A DNA stretch of 64,000 nt from Comamonas terrae (GCF_001544075.1 NZ_BCNT01000003.1:248001-312000); one strand, 5' to 3'; counted from the first letter of the stretch, positions 29,701 through 39,968 are shown. Numbers and translations: made by a program. The notes: generated from the sequence alone by a model not told the origin.

Positions 29701-32700
29701 CGGCTGTCCTTGTCGGTGGCCGAAACGATCAGCTCCACCTCGCCGGGCTGGGCCAGCTGGGCTTCGCACTGCAGCAGGCCATGGCTGTCGGTGGTGCCCG
29801 AGCACACCGTGCCCAGCGACTTCAGCGAGGTCTGGTTGTCGTAGCTGTAGAAGCCGCCGACCAGACGCTTGCGGCTGGAGGTGGTGATGCGGGCCACGGC
29901 CTCCACCTTGACGGGCACGCCGGCCTGGGCCTTGCCCGAGGTATCGAGCGTCAGCGCCTGGAAGCTGAGCTTGCGGTCCACCGAGATCCAGCCTTCGGCA
30001 CGGATGCCGGCCACCACGGCCGCGGGCCACAGGGTCTGCGTGCTGCGCAGGGTCTGCACCTCGCCGTTGGGGTCGGCGTAGCTGGCCTCCATCAGCAGCT
30101 CGCGGGCCTCCCTGGACTTGGGCAAATTGGAGATGTTGACCTTGCCCAGGCCGTTCCTGTCCAGCGTCACGGGCAGCTTGTCGGCCACCACCTTGCTTTC
30201 GTCGCTGGCGGCTTCCTCTTCGTCATCGCTGCGCTCCAGGTCCTGGGCGCCGCGCGGAGAACGGAAGCTGAAACCGTCCCAATCGGAGAAGTCCAGCGAC
30301 TTGGTCCGCACCACGGCCGACACCTTGACCGGCAGATTGGCCGCGGCACCGCCCGAGACATAGTTGATCTGCACCTGGGCCGGCACGCTGCTCACGTTGT
30401 AGAGCGGTCCCTTGGCCTCGGGGCCTATGCGGCCCTCCATCACGGGGAGGCGGAACTCCTCCACGCGGAACGACCCGGTGCTGAAGGTGCGGCGGTAGCT
30501 GCTGCCGCCGCCGGCATAGCCCAGCTCCACGTAGTATTCGCCGAGCTTGGCGGCCTTGGGAATGGCGAATTCGCTGGCCGCGCTCAGCCCCCCCGAGCCG
30601 GTGCTGCGCCAGTTCAGGGCCTGGGTGAAGCGCTGGCCGCTGCCCACATGGGTGATGCGCAGCTGGTCGGGCCGGTTTTCCGGCAGGGCAAAGCCGTTGC
30701 GGCCTGCGCCAGGGCCGGTGAGGCTGCGCAGGATGTGCTTCATGGACACGGTCTCGCCGGCGCGAAACAGCATGCGGTCGAAGATGGTGTGGGCGGCCTC
30801 GTCACGCTCGGAGCTGCTGCTGGTGGGCGCGTTGAAGCGCCAGGGCTCTATGCCCTTTTGCCAGTTGCTCCAGGTGAAGGCCAGTTCCTCGCCCTTGTCC
30901 GTACTGGCGCGGGCGCTCACGAAATAGGCAGCGCTATGGTAGAAGCCTTCGTCTGTGCGGCTGCACTGGGGCGGATTGGGGCTCAGGTCCGGGAACGAGG
31001 CCACGCCCTGCTCGTTGGTGGTGGCCGACGCCAGCGCGCGGCCGTTGCAGTCGGACACCTGCACCCTGGCGCCAGGCACCACCTTGCCCTTGTCCAGCGT
31101 CGTCACCCAGGCCACCGAATTCTCGCGGCCCAGCTTGAAATGCACGGCCAGATTGGTCACCAGGGCCGAAGTGCGCACATACATGGTGCGGCCCGCGCCA
31201 TAGCCTTCATCGAGCAGCGACTTGCCCAGCATGGGCGATGCGATCTCGACGATCTGGAAGCCAGGGCTCAGCGGGATGCCCACCACCTCGAAGGGGCGCG
31301 GATCGCCCTTGGATGCCTTGGGCATCTCCAGCTTCTGGACCTGGCTCTGCCCATCGAGCAGGGACAGCATGCGCGTCTGCACGTAGTGCTTTTCGTCGTT
31401 GATGACAGGCGGCAGCACCTTCACGTCGCGCGCCGCACGCTTGCGGCTGACGGTGTAGCTGTCGTAGTCCTCCAGCTTGTGCAGCCAGGCGATGATGTCG
31501 GCATCCGAGCCGCCCTTCTTGGTGCGCACCAGGCTGGCGTCCAGCGACTGCGCGGTCAGCTCGGGCTCCACATTGCGCAGCGTCACGGGCAGCAGCGCCG
31601 GGCCGTCCGGGCCTTCGGCAAAGCGCTCGACGATGCCGAACGGCGAAGCTGCGAACTTGGCCAGCGGCGGCATGGCGCCCGTGGCCGTGGCCAGCGGGAA
31701 CATGCCGGCGTTCTCCAGCGTGCGGCCGGCCGCGTCCTTGAACTGGGGCGGCAGCTCGATCACATACTTGGCATTGGCCGTCATGGTGGGCGGGAAGCTC
31801 ACGCTGTCGACCAGCGAATCCTCGGCCAGCCTGTCGCCGTTCTGCTCGATGACGGGTGCCACCGCAGAAGCGCCGCTCTTGAGGCGTATGCCCTCGATGA
31901 GCTTGCGCGGCACCGGCGCATTGAAGGACAGGCGCATGGGCCGGATCGGCAGGCAGGCCGCCTGGGCGTTTTCACGCTCGCAGCTGAAATCGGCGGAGAA
32001 AGGCTCGCGCACGCTGTATTCGTAGCGCTGCACGTCCTTGCTGGCCAGGCCGCTCGCCATGGCCACGCCCTGGCCGTAGACCAGCGTCATCTTGCTGCCC
32101 GAAGTCAGGCGGCGGTTGCAGCCGAGCACCACATATTTCTGCGGATTCCTGGCGGCGTCCTTGTCCCAGCGCTGCTGCTTGAGCACGGCATCGCGGTCCT
32201 TGCCAGTGACCAGTTGCACGGGAATGCGCTCGCCCACGCCTTCCGAGGTGCACCACATATGCTTTTGCACGCTGTCGGGCAGGGCCGCGCCCGTCAGGCG
32301 CAGCGCGAACATCTGCTGCTCGTCGATGCTCTCGTAGGTGTCGGGGGCGATGCGCTCCACCTGCGGGCCGCCGGTCTGGAACTGGTAGCTGGCGGCGCCG
32401 GTCAGCGCCGTGCCGGCGACCGTTTTGAACTGGGAATTGATCTGCGCCGTGCAGCGCACGCCGGCCGGCAGGTTGTCCGCGAAGTCGAACACCCACTCCT
32501 TTTCGCTGTTCCAGCGCCCCGTGCCCTGCGCCGCCTGGGCGTCGCTGCACTTGAGCGTCACAGGCGCTGCGGCCTTGGGATCGCCCAGGCGCACGCCGGC
32601 GCCGTCGAGCTGGACCACCACCTGCCCCACCTTGGTCACATCGCCTTGCGGGCTGAACTGGCGGATGCCCACGGCATGCGCCGATACGGCGGCCAGCCCC

Positions 32701-32810
32701 CACAGCAAACCCGCCCCCAGGGCCTTGCGCCAGGCCGGCGCCCGGCTTTGCGCGTTCGGAGGTGCCTTTCGGGACACTTCTTCGGCCTTCTTCGTGCTCG
32801 GCACGCTCAT
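26757..32810 (-). CDS. Bacterial alpha-2-macroglobulin family protein
   Basis: A 2,017-residue periplasmic protein thought to trap proteases that breach the outer membrane, protecting cells together with PBP1C. A Sec signal lies at residues 29-46 (LGAGLLWGLAAVSAHA), without a lipobox Cys. The central region has the macroglobulin beta domains. A thioester motif, YSCLEQITGKAVG, has Cys1523 and Gln1526, so it is the thioester-bearing type and not the thioester-less YfaS type. The C-terminal domain ends EALYAPEMFGEAPNARIKVA. E. coli has a homologue directly beside pbpC; here pbpC is 3.2 kb downstream on the same strand. A purine-rich AGAGGGGA precedes the ATG. Confidence 0.93.
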   Translation of the reverse strand: MSVPSTKKAEEVSRKAPPNAQSRAPAWRKALGAGLLWGLAAVSAHAVGIRQFSPQGDVTKVGQVVVQLDGAGVRLGDPKAAAPVTLKCSDAQAAQGTGRWNSEKEWVFDFADNLPAGVRCTAQINSQFKTVAGTALTGAASYQFQTGGPQVERIAPDTYESIDEQQMFALRLTGAALPDSVQKHMWCTSEGVGERIPVQLVTGKDRDAVLKQQRWDKDAARNPQKYVVLGCNRRLTSGSKMTLVYGQGVAMASGLASKDVQRYEYSVREPFSADFSCERENAQAACLPIRPMRLSFNAPVPRKLIEGIRLKSGASAVAPVIEQNGDRLAEDSLVDSVSFPPTMTANAKYVIELPPQFKDAAGRTLENAGMFPLATATGAMPPLAKFAASPFGIVERFAEGPDGPALLPVTLRNVEPELTAQSLDASLVRTKKGGSDADIIAWLHKLEDYDSYTVSRKRAARDVKVLPPVINDEKHYVQTRMLSLLDGQSQVQKLEMPKASKGDPRPFEVVGIPLSPGFQIVEIASPMLGKSLLDEGYGAGRTMYVRTSALVTNLAVHFKLGRENSVAWVTTLDKGKVVPGARVQVSDCNGRALASATTNEQGVASFPDLSPNPPQCSRTDEGFYHSAAYFVSARASTDKGEELAFTWSNWQKGIEPWRFNAPTSSSSERDEAAHTIFDRMLFRAGETVSMKHILRSLTGPGAGRNGFALPENRPDQLRITHVGSGQRFTQALNWRSTGSGGLSAASEFAIPKAAKLGEYYVELGYAGGGSSYRRTFSTGSFRVEEFRLPVMEGRIGPEAKGPLYNVSSVPAQVQINYVSGGAAANLPVKVSAVVRTKSLDFSDWDGFSFRSPRGAQDLERSDDEEEAASDESKVVADKLPVTLDRNGLGKVNISNLPKSREARELLMEASYADPNGEVQTLRSTQTLWPAAVVAGIRAEGWISVDRKLSFQALTLDTSGKAQAGVPVKVEAVARITTSSRKRLVGGFYSYDNQTSLKSLGTVCSGTTDSHGLLQCEAQLAQPGEVELIVSATDKDSRSAQAATSVWVTGKGELWFGGEDHDRMDVLAERKSYEPGETARFQVRMPFRSATALVAVEREGIVSTQVVELNGENPTVELKVQDSWGPNVYVSVLALRGRLREVPWYSFFTWGFKSPREWWNAFWHEGKEYIAPTAMVDLSKPAFRFGMAEIRVGIKGHAIDVKLSADKGSYKVRGTARVTVKATLPDGKPAAGAEVAVAAVDQALLELMPNPSWQLLDAMMTRRSWGVQTATAQMEVIGRRHYGKKAVPAGGGGGRSPTRELLDTLLLWKPNVVLDAKGEAQIEVPLNDALTTFQVVAVADHGVGLFGTGQTAIRTTQDLQIISGLPPLVREDDQFRAQVTLRNTSAKAMKVEVTPRATLLELQPQKVDIPAGEAREVAWDVKAPAQLAGTRAEALIWEISARDVGGGADAAQDALKISQRIVPAVPLSVQQATLVQVDGSYAVPVAPPADALPGRGGLQMSLVPKLTEGLPGVRDWWARYPYSCLEQITGKAVGMSNAELWQSTMAQLPNYLDGDGLANYFPPRDGFRDSGSDTLTAHLLNLAALAQGVDKRFVLPAAERARMEDGLIAFVEGRIQRNFWSPRKDLEMRKLAAIAALAQYGKASPRMLDSINITPNQWPTHAVIDLAILLQHMKDAPQRDERLAQAMQILRGRLTFNGTRVGFSTDQDDSWWWLMQGPDVNLARLMLATMDEPEWKDDMPRLVSGFIARQQSGAWSTTTANLWGALALRRFSQKFEAVPVAGTTVASMNGNEAKVDWANVRRATSEDAQGTAHATSLFGAPVRAGGLMNNTMFMPWGKAGKGQLTVTQQGTGKPWLTVQSVAAMQLKEPFSSGYTVKRTVTPVEQADKSLGAGQYTRGDVLRVTLEVQGKADMTWVAITDPVPTGATILGGGLGRDSEIASAGEKQEGAGWLAYEERSFEAYRAYYQYLPAGKTKVEYTVRLNNAGEFALPPTRVEALYAPEMFGEAPNARIKVAMPK

Positions 32811-32910
32811 AACAGCTTTCCCCTCTGAGCCGCAAAGAATGCCCCGGGCCCACTATTTTGAATTGGAGTTATGGCCCGGCGCGTCTTTCCCCACCACTGG
32901 GAAGCAGGCA

Positions 32911-32946
32911 CGAAAAAACCCTGCTCCTCGGGCGAAGCAGGGCTTT
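32911..32946 (-). terminator. Intrinsic terminator of the Bug-type gene
   Basis: CCCTGCT and AGCAGGG arms surround a short loop, followed on the minus strand by six Ts. It lies about 25 bp past the stop codon. Confidence 0.8.
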
Positions 32947-32968
32947 GAGCAGATGCTGCACGCGCGGG

Positions 32969-33949
32969 CTATTGCGGCTGGAAGCCGCTGCGCCGAATGA
33001 TACCGGCCCATACCCGGGTGTAGGCCGCCTCCCTGGCCGCCAGCTGTGCGGAATTCATGTATCCGACTGTAAGACCAAGCGCCGTCAGCTGCTCGTGCAC
33101 ATCCTGCTGCCTGAGCACCGCGGCCAGCGCCGAAGAGAACCGGTCCACGAAAGCCTGGGGCGTGCCCCGGGGCGCATAGATGCCGTAATACGGCGTGTCC
33201 TCGAAGCCCTGGATGCCCTGCTCGGCCAGCGTGGGCACGTCGGGCATGGCGGCCTGGCGCTTTGCACCCAGCACGCCGATCACGCGCAGCTTGCCGGCCT
33301 TGTGGTTCTCCATGAAGTCCTGCACCGAGCCAATGCCGGCCGGAATCTGGTTGCCCAGCATGTCGGCCAGCATGGGCGCGCTGCCGCGGTAGGGCGCGGC
33401 CACGAGGTCGAGCTGGTAGTGCTCGGCCAGCAGCTTGACCAGGAACTCGGGCGTGGAAGCCGGCGCGGGAATGCCCACGCTGCCGCGCCGCGCACCGGCG
33501 CGCACCCAGGCCACGTACTCGGCGAGGTTCCTGGCCGGCGTGCTGCTCGATACGGCCAGCGCGTTCACAAAGGTCGCGAAGCCGGCCACGGGCACGAAGT
33601 CCTGGTGCGGATCGAAGCCGGGCTTTTTCACCACCTGGGGCAGGATGGAGATGGTGTGGTCGTGCGTGAGAAACAGCGTATGGCCGTCGGCCGGCGCCGC
33701 CTTGAGCTGCTGTGCCGCGATCTGGCCGCCTGCGCCGGGGCGGTTGTCCACGATGACGGTGGTGCCCAGCTCGTCCTTGAGCCGGTCGGCCAGCAGGCGC
33801 GCAATGGCGTCCGAGCCGCCGCCGGGCGGAAAGCCCACCAGGATCCGGATCGGCTGCGATGCCGGCTGCGCCCAGGCCAGGGGCTGCAGCGCCGCAGCGG
33901 CAGCGGCTCCCAGGCCGGCCTGCAGCAGTTGACGACGGGATTGCGCCAT
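32969..33949 (-). CDS. Bug/TctC-type periplasmic solute-binding protein
   Basis: A 326-residue protein of the tripartite tricarboxylate-transporter receptor family, very common in Burkholderiales. The signal MAQSRRQLLQAGLGAAAAAA has a twin-arginine-like SRRQLL motif. The mature start PIRILVGFPPGGGSDAIARL, VIVDNRPGAGGQIAAQQLK and MPDVPTLAEQGIQGFEDTPY are diagnostic. It should bind a small organic acid in the periplasm. No TctA/TctB transporter genes are nearby, so it is an orphan receptor like many in this group. AAGGAG lies well placed before the ATG at 33949. Confidence 0.93.
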   Translation of the reverse strand: MAQSRRQLLQAGLGAAAAAALQPLAWAQPASQPIRILVGFPPGGGSDAIARLLADRLKDELGTTVIVDNRPGAGGQIAAQQLKAAPADGHTLFLTHDHTISILPQVVKKPGFDPHQDFVPVAGFATFVNALAVSSSTPARNLAEYVAWVRAGARRGSVGIPAPASTPEFLVKLLAEHYQLDLVAAPYRGSAPMLADMLGNQIPAGIGSVQDFMENHKAGKLRVIGVLGAKRQAAMPDVPTLAEQGIQGFEDTPYYGIYAPRGTPQAFVDRFSSALAAVLRQQDVHEQLTALGLTVGYMNSAQLAAREAAYTRVWAGIIRRSGFQPQ

Positions 33950-33987
33950 GAGTTCTCTCCTTGTGTATTGTTCGGTCTGCCCCAAGC

Positions 33988-34013
33988 AAAAGCGCCCGGC
34001 AAAGGGCGCTTTT
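33988..34013 (-). terminator. Probable terminator of argH
   Basis: AAAAGCGCCC and GGGCGCTTTT form a symmetrical hairpin about 45 bp past the argH stop codon. T-runs of four are present on both sides. Confidence 0.7.
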
Positions 34014-34058
34014 CCGGCGCAATGATTACGCCACAAATTCAGGGCCGCGGGGCGGCCA

Positions 34059-35516
<1,458 letters not shown>

Positions 35517-35886
35517 AGGGGACAAAGCGGGGTGAGCCGGATGAAATCGCTGCGGACTGCAGCGGTCCGCGAAACCGCCCATTTTATCGGCGGTGCCGGC
35601 CGTCGGCCCTGCGCACCGCCGCAAGCCCGGGCGATGGCAAAAAACAGACAGCGCCGCTCGCTGCGGATGCTATGTTTTTCAAAGTCCTTTCGCTTACCAG
35701 CAAAGCGCTGCAGGCGGATTTTCTGGATATCACATCCGACTGCCCCATAGGCCTGATGCCATCCATGCCATGGCTGGCGGCGCACAATCGCGCTCGCCTC
35801 AGCGGTGGGCCTGCGCTTGTGCGGGCCATCTTGGTTTGCGGCAGTTGGATGGGCCGGCACTTAACAAGCGCCGGCCTTCGTTGTTG
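35517..35886. other. 370-bp divergent intergenic region
   Basis: This gap separates argH from the divergent DMT transporter gene. No gene is convincing; short frames have no ribosome-binding site. A hairpin GGCCGGC..GCCGGCC lies at 35852-35876, just 10 bp before the DMT gene start, and could mask its ribosome-binding site. An AT-rich patch near 35670-35690 may be part of a promoter, but no good -35/-10 pair is visible. Confidence 0.45.
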
Positions 35887-36954
35887 ATGTCTTCCCGTTC
35901 GTCGATGGCCCAGGGTCTGGTGTTTGCGCTCGCCGCCTGCGGCCTTTGGGGCGCCATTTACATGGTGCCCACGCTGCTGCCCGAGTTTTCACCGCTGCAG
36001 ATCACCTTTGCCCGTTTCGGTCTTTACGGCGTGGTGGCCCTGTGCATCTTTGCGCCGCGCGCTGCCCGGCTGCGGCCGCGCATCCGCAGGGTGGACCTGC
36101 TGCGCCTGGCCTGGCTGGCGCTCGTGGGCAATATCGCCTACTTCGCCGTGGCTGCCACGGCCGTGCAATGGGTGGGCGTGCCGGTGACGTCGCTGATCGT
36201 CGGCCTGGTGCCCGTGCTCGTGCCCCTGATGGCGCGCCACACGGCCGGCTCGCTGCCCCTACGGCACCTGGCCATGCCACTGCTGCTCATCGTGCTGGGC
36301 ATCGTCACCATCAACAGCCAGGCCCTGGGCCAGGCGCTGTCGGCCGGCGGCACGGGCGGCACGCGCTATGCGGGCGGCGTCTTCATGGCCATGCTGGCCC
36401 TGCTGGCCTGGAGCCGCTATGCCATCGACAACAACCGCTTCCTGCGCGACAGCAGCTTCAACGGCTCCGAATGGTCCACGCTGTGGGGCCTGGTCGTGGG
36501 CGTGCTGAGCCTGGTGCTGGCCGCACTGTGGTGGTGGCTCGCGCCGGCCGCCACCCAGCAGATCCCGCCGGCACGCTGGCAGACTTTCTGGCTGCTGTGC
36601 CTGGGCATGGCCATCTTCTGCTCCTGGCTCGGCAACCTGGCCTGGAATGCGGCCAGCGTGCGCCTGCCGGTTTCCCTCATGGGCCAGCTCGTGGTGTTCG
36701 AGACCCTGTTCACGCTGCTCTACCACTTCGCCTGGGAAAGGCGCCTGCCGGACTGGACCGAGTGCCTTGCGATGGCGCTGATCCTCACCGGCATAGGCTG
36801 GTCGCTCAAGCGCTTTGCCCAGGCGGCCCGCGGCGCCGAGGCCCTGGCGCCGGCACCCGCTGCCGCGTCCACGGGCCTGGCCATGGCCTTGCGCCACATC
36901 AGACGAGGCTCGTTCAGGCTGCGCCAGCTGGCCGGCCTGCGCCGGCATGCCTGA
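35887..36954 (+). CDS. DMT-superfamily (EamA) transporter
   Basis: A 355-residue protein with ten membrane segments in two EamA repeats, including LVFALAACGLWGAIYMVPTL near residue 10 and LPVSLMGQLVVFETLFTLLY near 263. Such proteins usually export amino acids or other metabolites across the inner membrane. The ATG at 35887 is used; a second in-frame ATG at 35905 (MAQGLVFALAAC) fits equally well because neither has a strong Shine-Dalgarno sequence. The tail of about 50 residues is Ala- and Arg-rich and cytoplasmic. The substrate is unknown. Confidence 0.85.
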   Translation: MSSRSSMAQGLVFALAACGLWGAIYMVPTLLPEFSPLQITFARFGLYGVVALCIFAPRAARLRPRIRRVDLLRLAWLALVGNIAYFAVAATAVQWVGVPVTSLIVGLVPVLVPLMARHTAGSLPLRHLAMPLLLIVLGIVTINSQALGQALSAGGTGGTRYAGGVFMAMLALLAWSRYAIDNNRFLRDSSFNGSEWSTLWGLVVGVLSLVLAALWWWLAPAATQQIPPARWQTFWLLCLGMAIFCSWLGNLAWNAASVRLPVSLMGQLVVFETLFTLLYHFAWERRLPDWTECLAMALILTGIGWSLKRFAQAARGAEALAPAPAAASTGLAMALRHIRRGSFRLRQLAGLRRHA

Positions 36955-36987
36955 ACCGGCACCGCCGCAGCCATAATCACCAGCCAC

Positions 36988-37012
36988 GGGCCCGCGCCGC
37001 CGCGGCGGGCCC
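36988..37012 (+). other. Hairpin upstream of the LytS-like kinase gene
   Basis: GGGCCCGC and GCGGGCCC pair at 36988-36995 and 37005-37012. A CATAAT hexamer at 36972-36977 could be the -10 box of the kinase operon, which would place this hairpin at the 5' end of its mRNA. It could also be a terminator of the DMT gene, but no T-run follows. Confidence 0.35.
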
Positions 37013-37027
37013 CTGTCCTGCCTTGCC

Positions 37028-38134
37028 GTGACTTGCGAGCCCATCTTGCCGAACCCGACCACCCGCCCCGCCGAGCCCCCGTCGCGCCTGCCGCAGCCGC
37101 TGGTGTTCGACGCCTGCAATGCAGGCGTGGTGCTGCGTGCCGTGCTGTTCGTGCAGGGCGTGATTGCCGTCGCGGCCATGTTCGGCACCGGCACGCCGGC
37201 CGAATGGCTTTCGCGCATGGCCCTGCTGACCGGCGCCAGCCTGCCCGGCACGCTGATCTGGCTGATCGCGGCCTGCAGCCTCAAGCACCGGCTGCAGCGC
37301 ATGCACACGCGCGGCCAGTACCTGGGCGGCGTGGCGCTGGGCATGCTGGCCGGTCTGTACGCCTGCGCCACGCTGCACTGGGTGGGCCTGGCCGACGCGC
37401 CCTGGCTGGCCAGCGCCGTCACCGGCGGGGTGCTGGCGGCCGCGCTGGTCACGGCCCTGGTGCTGCGTGCACGCGGCAGCACGCCCGCCCAGACCCAGGC
37501 GCGCCTGGCCGAGCTGCAGTCGCGAATCCGCCCGCACTTTCTGTTCAACACCCTCAACAGCGCCATCGCGCTGGTGCGCGCCGAACCGGCCAAGGCCGAA
37601 ACCCTGCTGGAGGACCTGAGCGACCTGTTCCGCTACGCCCTGGCCGAACCGCACAGCACGGCCACGCTGGCCCAGGAAATCGAGCTGGCCCAGCGCTACC
37701 TGGCCATCGAGCAGGTGCGCTTTGGCGATCGGCTGCAGATGCAGTGGCAGCTGGACCCCGACGCCCATGGCGCGCTGCTGCCGCCCCTGCTGCTGCAGCC
37801 GCTGGTCGAGAACGCCATCCGCCACGGAGTGGAGCCCGGCCTGCGCGGCGGCAAGCTGCAGATACGCACGCAAAGGCGCGGCGAGCAGGCCGTGGTCCAC
37901 ATCATCAACACCCTGCCGGCGGACGGCGCCGCGCAGGACACCGCATCGCCCAGCGGCCACCGCATTGCGCTGGCCAACGTGAAGGCCAGGCTTTCGCTGC
38001 TGCACGACCTGCACGGCAGCTTTTCGGCCCGCGTCCAGGGCGGCTTCTTCATCGTGCGCATCGCCGTGCCCCTTCCCGATTCCGACAGCCGGCAGCCCTC
38101 TGCCGCCCTCCGCCATGCACATACTGATCGTTGA
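37028..38134 (+). CDS. Sensor histidine kinase, LytS/AlgZ type
   Basis: A 368-residue membrane kinase. About four membrane segments lie within residues 35-150. The His_kinase domain has the phosphorylation box IRPHFLFNTLNSAIALVRAE near residue 172 and the ATP-binding motif LLQPLVENAIRHGVEPGLRG near 255. It should autophosphorylate and pass phosphate to the LytTR regulator encoded next. The start is GTG at 37028; no in-frame ATG precedes the conserved region. The 3' end overlaps the response-regulator gene by 20 bp. The signal is unknown. Confidence 0.88.
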   Translation: MTCEPILPNPTTRPAEPPSRLPQPLVFDACNAGVVLRAVLFVQGVIAVAAMFGTGTPAEWLSRMALLTGASLPGTLIWLIAACSLKHRLQRMHTRGQYLGGVALGMLAGLYACATLHWVGLADAPWLASAVTGGVLAAALVTALVLRARGSTPAQTQARLAELQSRIRPHFLFNTLNSAIALVRAEPAKAETLLEDLSDLFRYALAEPHSTATLAQEIELAQRYLAIEQVRFGDRLQMQWQLDPDAHGALLPPLLLQPLVENAIRHGVEPGLRGGKLQIRTQRRGEQAVVHIINTLPADGAAQDTASPSGHRIALANVKARLSLLHDLHGSFSARVQGGFFIVRIAVPLPDSDSRQPSAALRHAHTDR

Positions 38135-38906
38135 CGACGAGGCCCTGGCCCGGACCCGCCTGCGCACGCTGCTGGGCGACTGCGAGGACCGCGAAAGCCG
38201 CCAGGGCCGCGAGCCGCTGCGCGTGCAGGAAGCCGCCGACGCCCGCCAGGCCCTGGAAGTGCTGCAGGCCTCGCGGCAGATGGCAAGGCCCGTGCAGCTG
38301 GTACTGCTGGACATCCACATGCCGGGCCAGGACGGCCTGACGCTGGCCCGGGCGCTGTGCTCGCAGGCCGAGCCGGCGGCCGTCATCTTCGTGACGGCCC
38401 ATGCCCACCATGCGGTCGACGCCTTCGAGCTGGACGCCGTGGACTACCTGACCAAGCCGGTGCGCCTGGAACGCCTGGAGCAGGCCCTGCTCAAGGCCGA
38501 GCGCGCCATCGAGGCCCGCAGCGCCCTGGCGCAGGCCGCGCGCGAGACCGGCGCGCAGCTGCTGATACAGGAGCGCGGGCGCACGGTACGCCTGCCCCTG
38601 GCCGAGGTGCTCTATCTGAAAGCCGAGCAGAAATACATCACGGTGCGCACCGCCGCACGCCACTACATCCTCGACGGCGCCCTGGCCGAACTCGAGGAGC
38701 GCCACGGCGAGCACCTGCTGCGCGTGCACCGCAATGCGCTGGTGGCGCGCTCCGCGCTGCGCGGCCTGGAGCGCTGCGACGGCGGCGCCGACGGGGAAAC
38801 CTGGATGCTGCAGCTGCACGGCGTGCCCGAGATGCTGGCGGTCTCGCGGCGCCAGCTGCCCGCCGTGCGCGCCGTGCTGCGCGGCGAGGCCCTGCCCCAG
38901 GCCTGA
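38115..38906 (+). CDS. LytTR-family response regulator
   Basis: A 263-residue regulator. The receiver domain starts MHILIVDDEALARTRLRTLL and has its phospho-acceptor Asp in VLLDIHMPGQDG near residue 63, with the Lys in YLTKPVRLERLEQ. The C-terminal LytTR DNA-binding domain follows (EVLYLKAEQKYITVRTAARH, HRNALVARSALRGLER). It is the AlgR/LytR type, and its start overlaps the histidine kinase gene by 20 bp. The regulon is not evident. Confidence 0.92.
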   Translation: MHILIVDDEALARTRLRTLLGDCEDRESRQGREPLRVQEAADARQALEVLQASRQMARPVQLVLLDIHMPGQDGLTLARALCSQAEPAAVIFVTAHAHHAVDAFELDAVDYLTKPVRLERLEQALLKAERAIEARSALAQAARETGAQLLIQERGRTVRLPLAEVLYLKAEQKYITVRTAARHYILDGALAELEERHGEHLLRVHRNALVARSALRGLERCDGGADGETWMLQLHGVPEMLAVSRRQLPAVRAVLRGEALPQA

Positions 38907-38923
38907 GCGCCGTTCAGCAAATT

Positions 38924-39763
38924 TCAGTGCGCATGGCTGTGCGCCGCGCCGCTCATGACCGTGACCAGGACGATGCCCAGCAGCAGCCAGCCCACCTGGG
39001 CCGCGGTCTCTCGCGCGCTCAGCCGCCTCTGCAGCTGGGGAATCAGGTCGGCCAGCGCCACATAGATGAAGCTGCTGGAAGCCACCACCAGGAAGTACGG
39101 GAGCAGCTCGTGCAGCTGGCCGATGAGGAAATAGCCCGCAATGCCGCCCAGGGTGGTGACCGCGCCCGCCATGGAGACCTTGATCAGCGCCACGCGCCGG
39201 TTGGAGCTGGACTGGCGCAGCACCACGATGTCGCCCATGTGGTGCGGCACCTCGTGGGCCAGCACGGACAGGGCCGCGATCAGCCCCAGCCGGATGTCGG
39301 CCACGAAGGCCGAGGCAATCAGCACGCCGTCGCCGAAGCAGTGCACGCTGTCGCCCGTCAGCACGGCCCAGCCGCCGCCCTGGTGGCCGTGGCCATGCCC
39401 ATGGCCCTGTTCGTGCGCGTGGGCATGCCCATGGCCGTGGCCGTGATGCGCATGGGACGGCGGATGCGCGTGGGAATGCTCGTGCCCGTGGTGCCACAGC
39501 TCGGCCTTGGACAGCAGAAAGAAGAACACCAGCCCCACCAGCAGGGTGATGAACAGGTCGTGCGCCTCGCCATGGCTCTCGAACGCCTCGGGCAGCAAAT
39601 GCATGAAAGCCGTGGCCAGCAAGGCGCCGGCCGCCAGGCTCAGCAGCCGCTGCGGCATCATGCCCGGCGAACGCGAGCCGCCCAAACCCATCAACAAAGC
39701 GGCCACCCAGACGCTGCCGATGCCGGCCGCCAGAGTGGCCAGAATGATTGCTACCAATGTCAT
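38924..39763 (-). CDS. ZIP-family divalent metal transporter
   Basis: A 279-residue transporter with about eight membrane segments. A long cytoplasmic loop between the third and fourth segments (about residues 95-140) is extremely His-rich, with alternating His-Gly and His-Ala, and should bind zinc or a similar metal. The transport helices carry GDSVHCFGDGVLIASAFVA and SVLAHEVPHHMGDIVVLRQS, matching the metal-site motifs of ZIP TM4 and TM5. It likely moves zinc, iron or manganese into the cytoplasm. The ATG at 39763 lies in an AT-rich repeat-like stretch without a strong Shine-Dalgarno sequence. It converges on the response-regulator gene. Confidence 0.9.
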   Translation of the reverse strand: MTLVAIILATLAAGIGSVWVAALLMGLGGSRSPGMMPQRLLSLAAGALLATAFMHLLPEAFESHGEAHDLFITLLVGLVFFFLLSKAELWHHGHEHSHAHPPSHAHHGHGHGHAHAHEQGHGHGHGHQGGGWAVLTGDSVHCFGDGVLIASAFVADIRLGLIAALSVLAHEVPHHMGDIVVLRQSSSNRRVALIKVSMAGAVTTLGGIAGYFLIGQLHELLPYFLVVASSSFIYVALADLIPQLQRRLSARETAAQVGWLLLGIVLVTVMSGAAHSHAH

Positions 39764-39968
39764 AGCTAATTTCTTGCTTTTAGCCTGCCTCACAGGCGAA
39801 ACCCGCGAATTCTCGCAGAATGCGCCGCCCACTGCGGCGCGCGGCGCTATCACCACACCGCAAGCCCGGAGCTGCTTCCCGGTTTCACCTTAGCAAAGCT
39901 GTCAAGCCCCCGCCGGATCCTTTTTCCGCAGGGTCGTGGCCGGACGCCGGGCCACGGATGCAGGCCGC

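Noticed and set aside
26685..32828. A 2,047-codon open frame on the plus strand across the macroglobulin gene
   Set aside because: It is antisense to a well-supported gene, has no recognisable domains and a His/Gly/Arg/Gln-rich composition typical of reverse frames in GC-rich DNA.
36988..37012. A firm terminator for the DMT gene at 36954
   Set aside because: The hairpin is strong but has no T-run, and it may belong to the leader of the downstream kinase gene; left as an uncertain structure.
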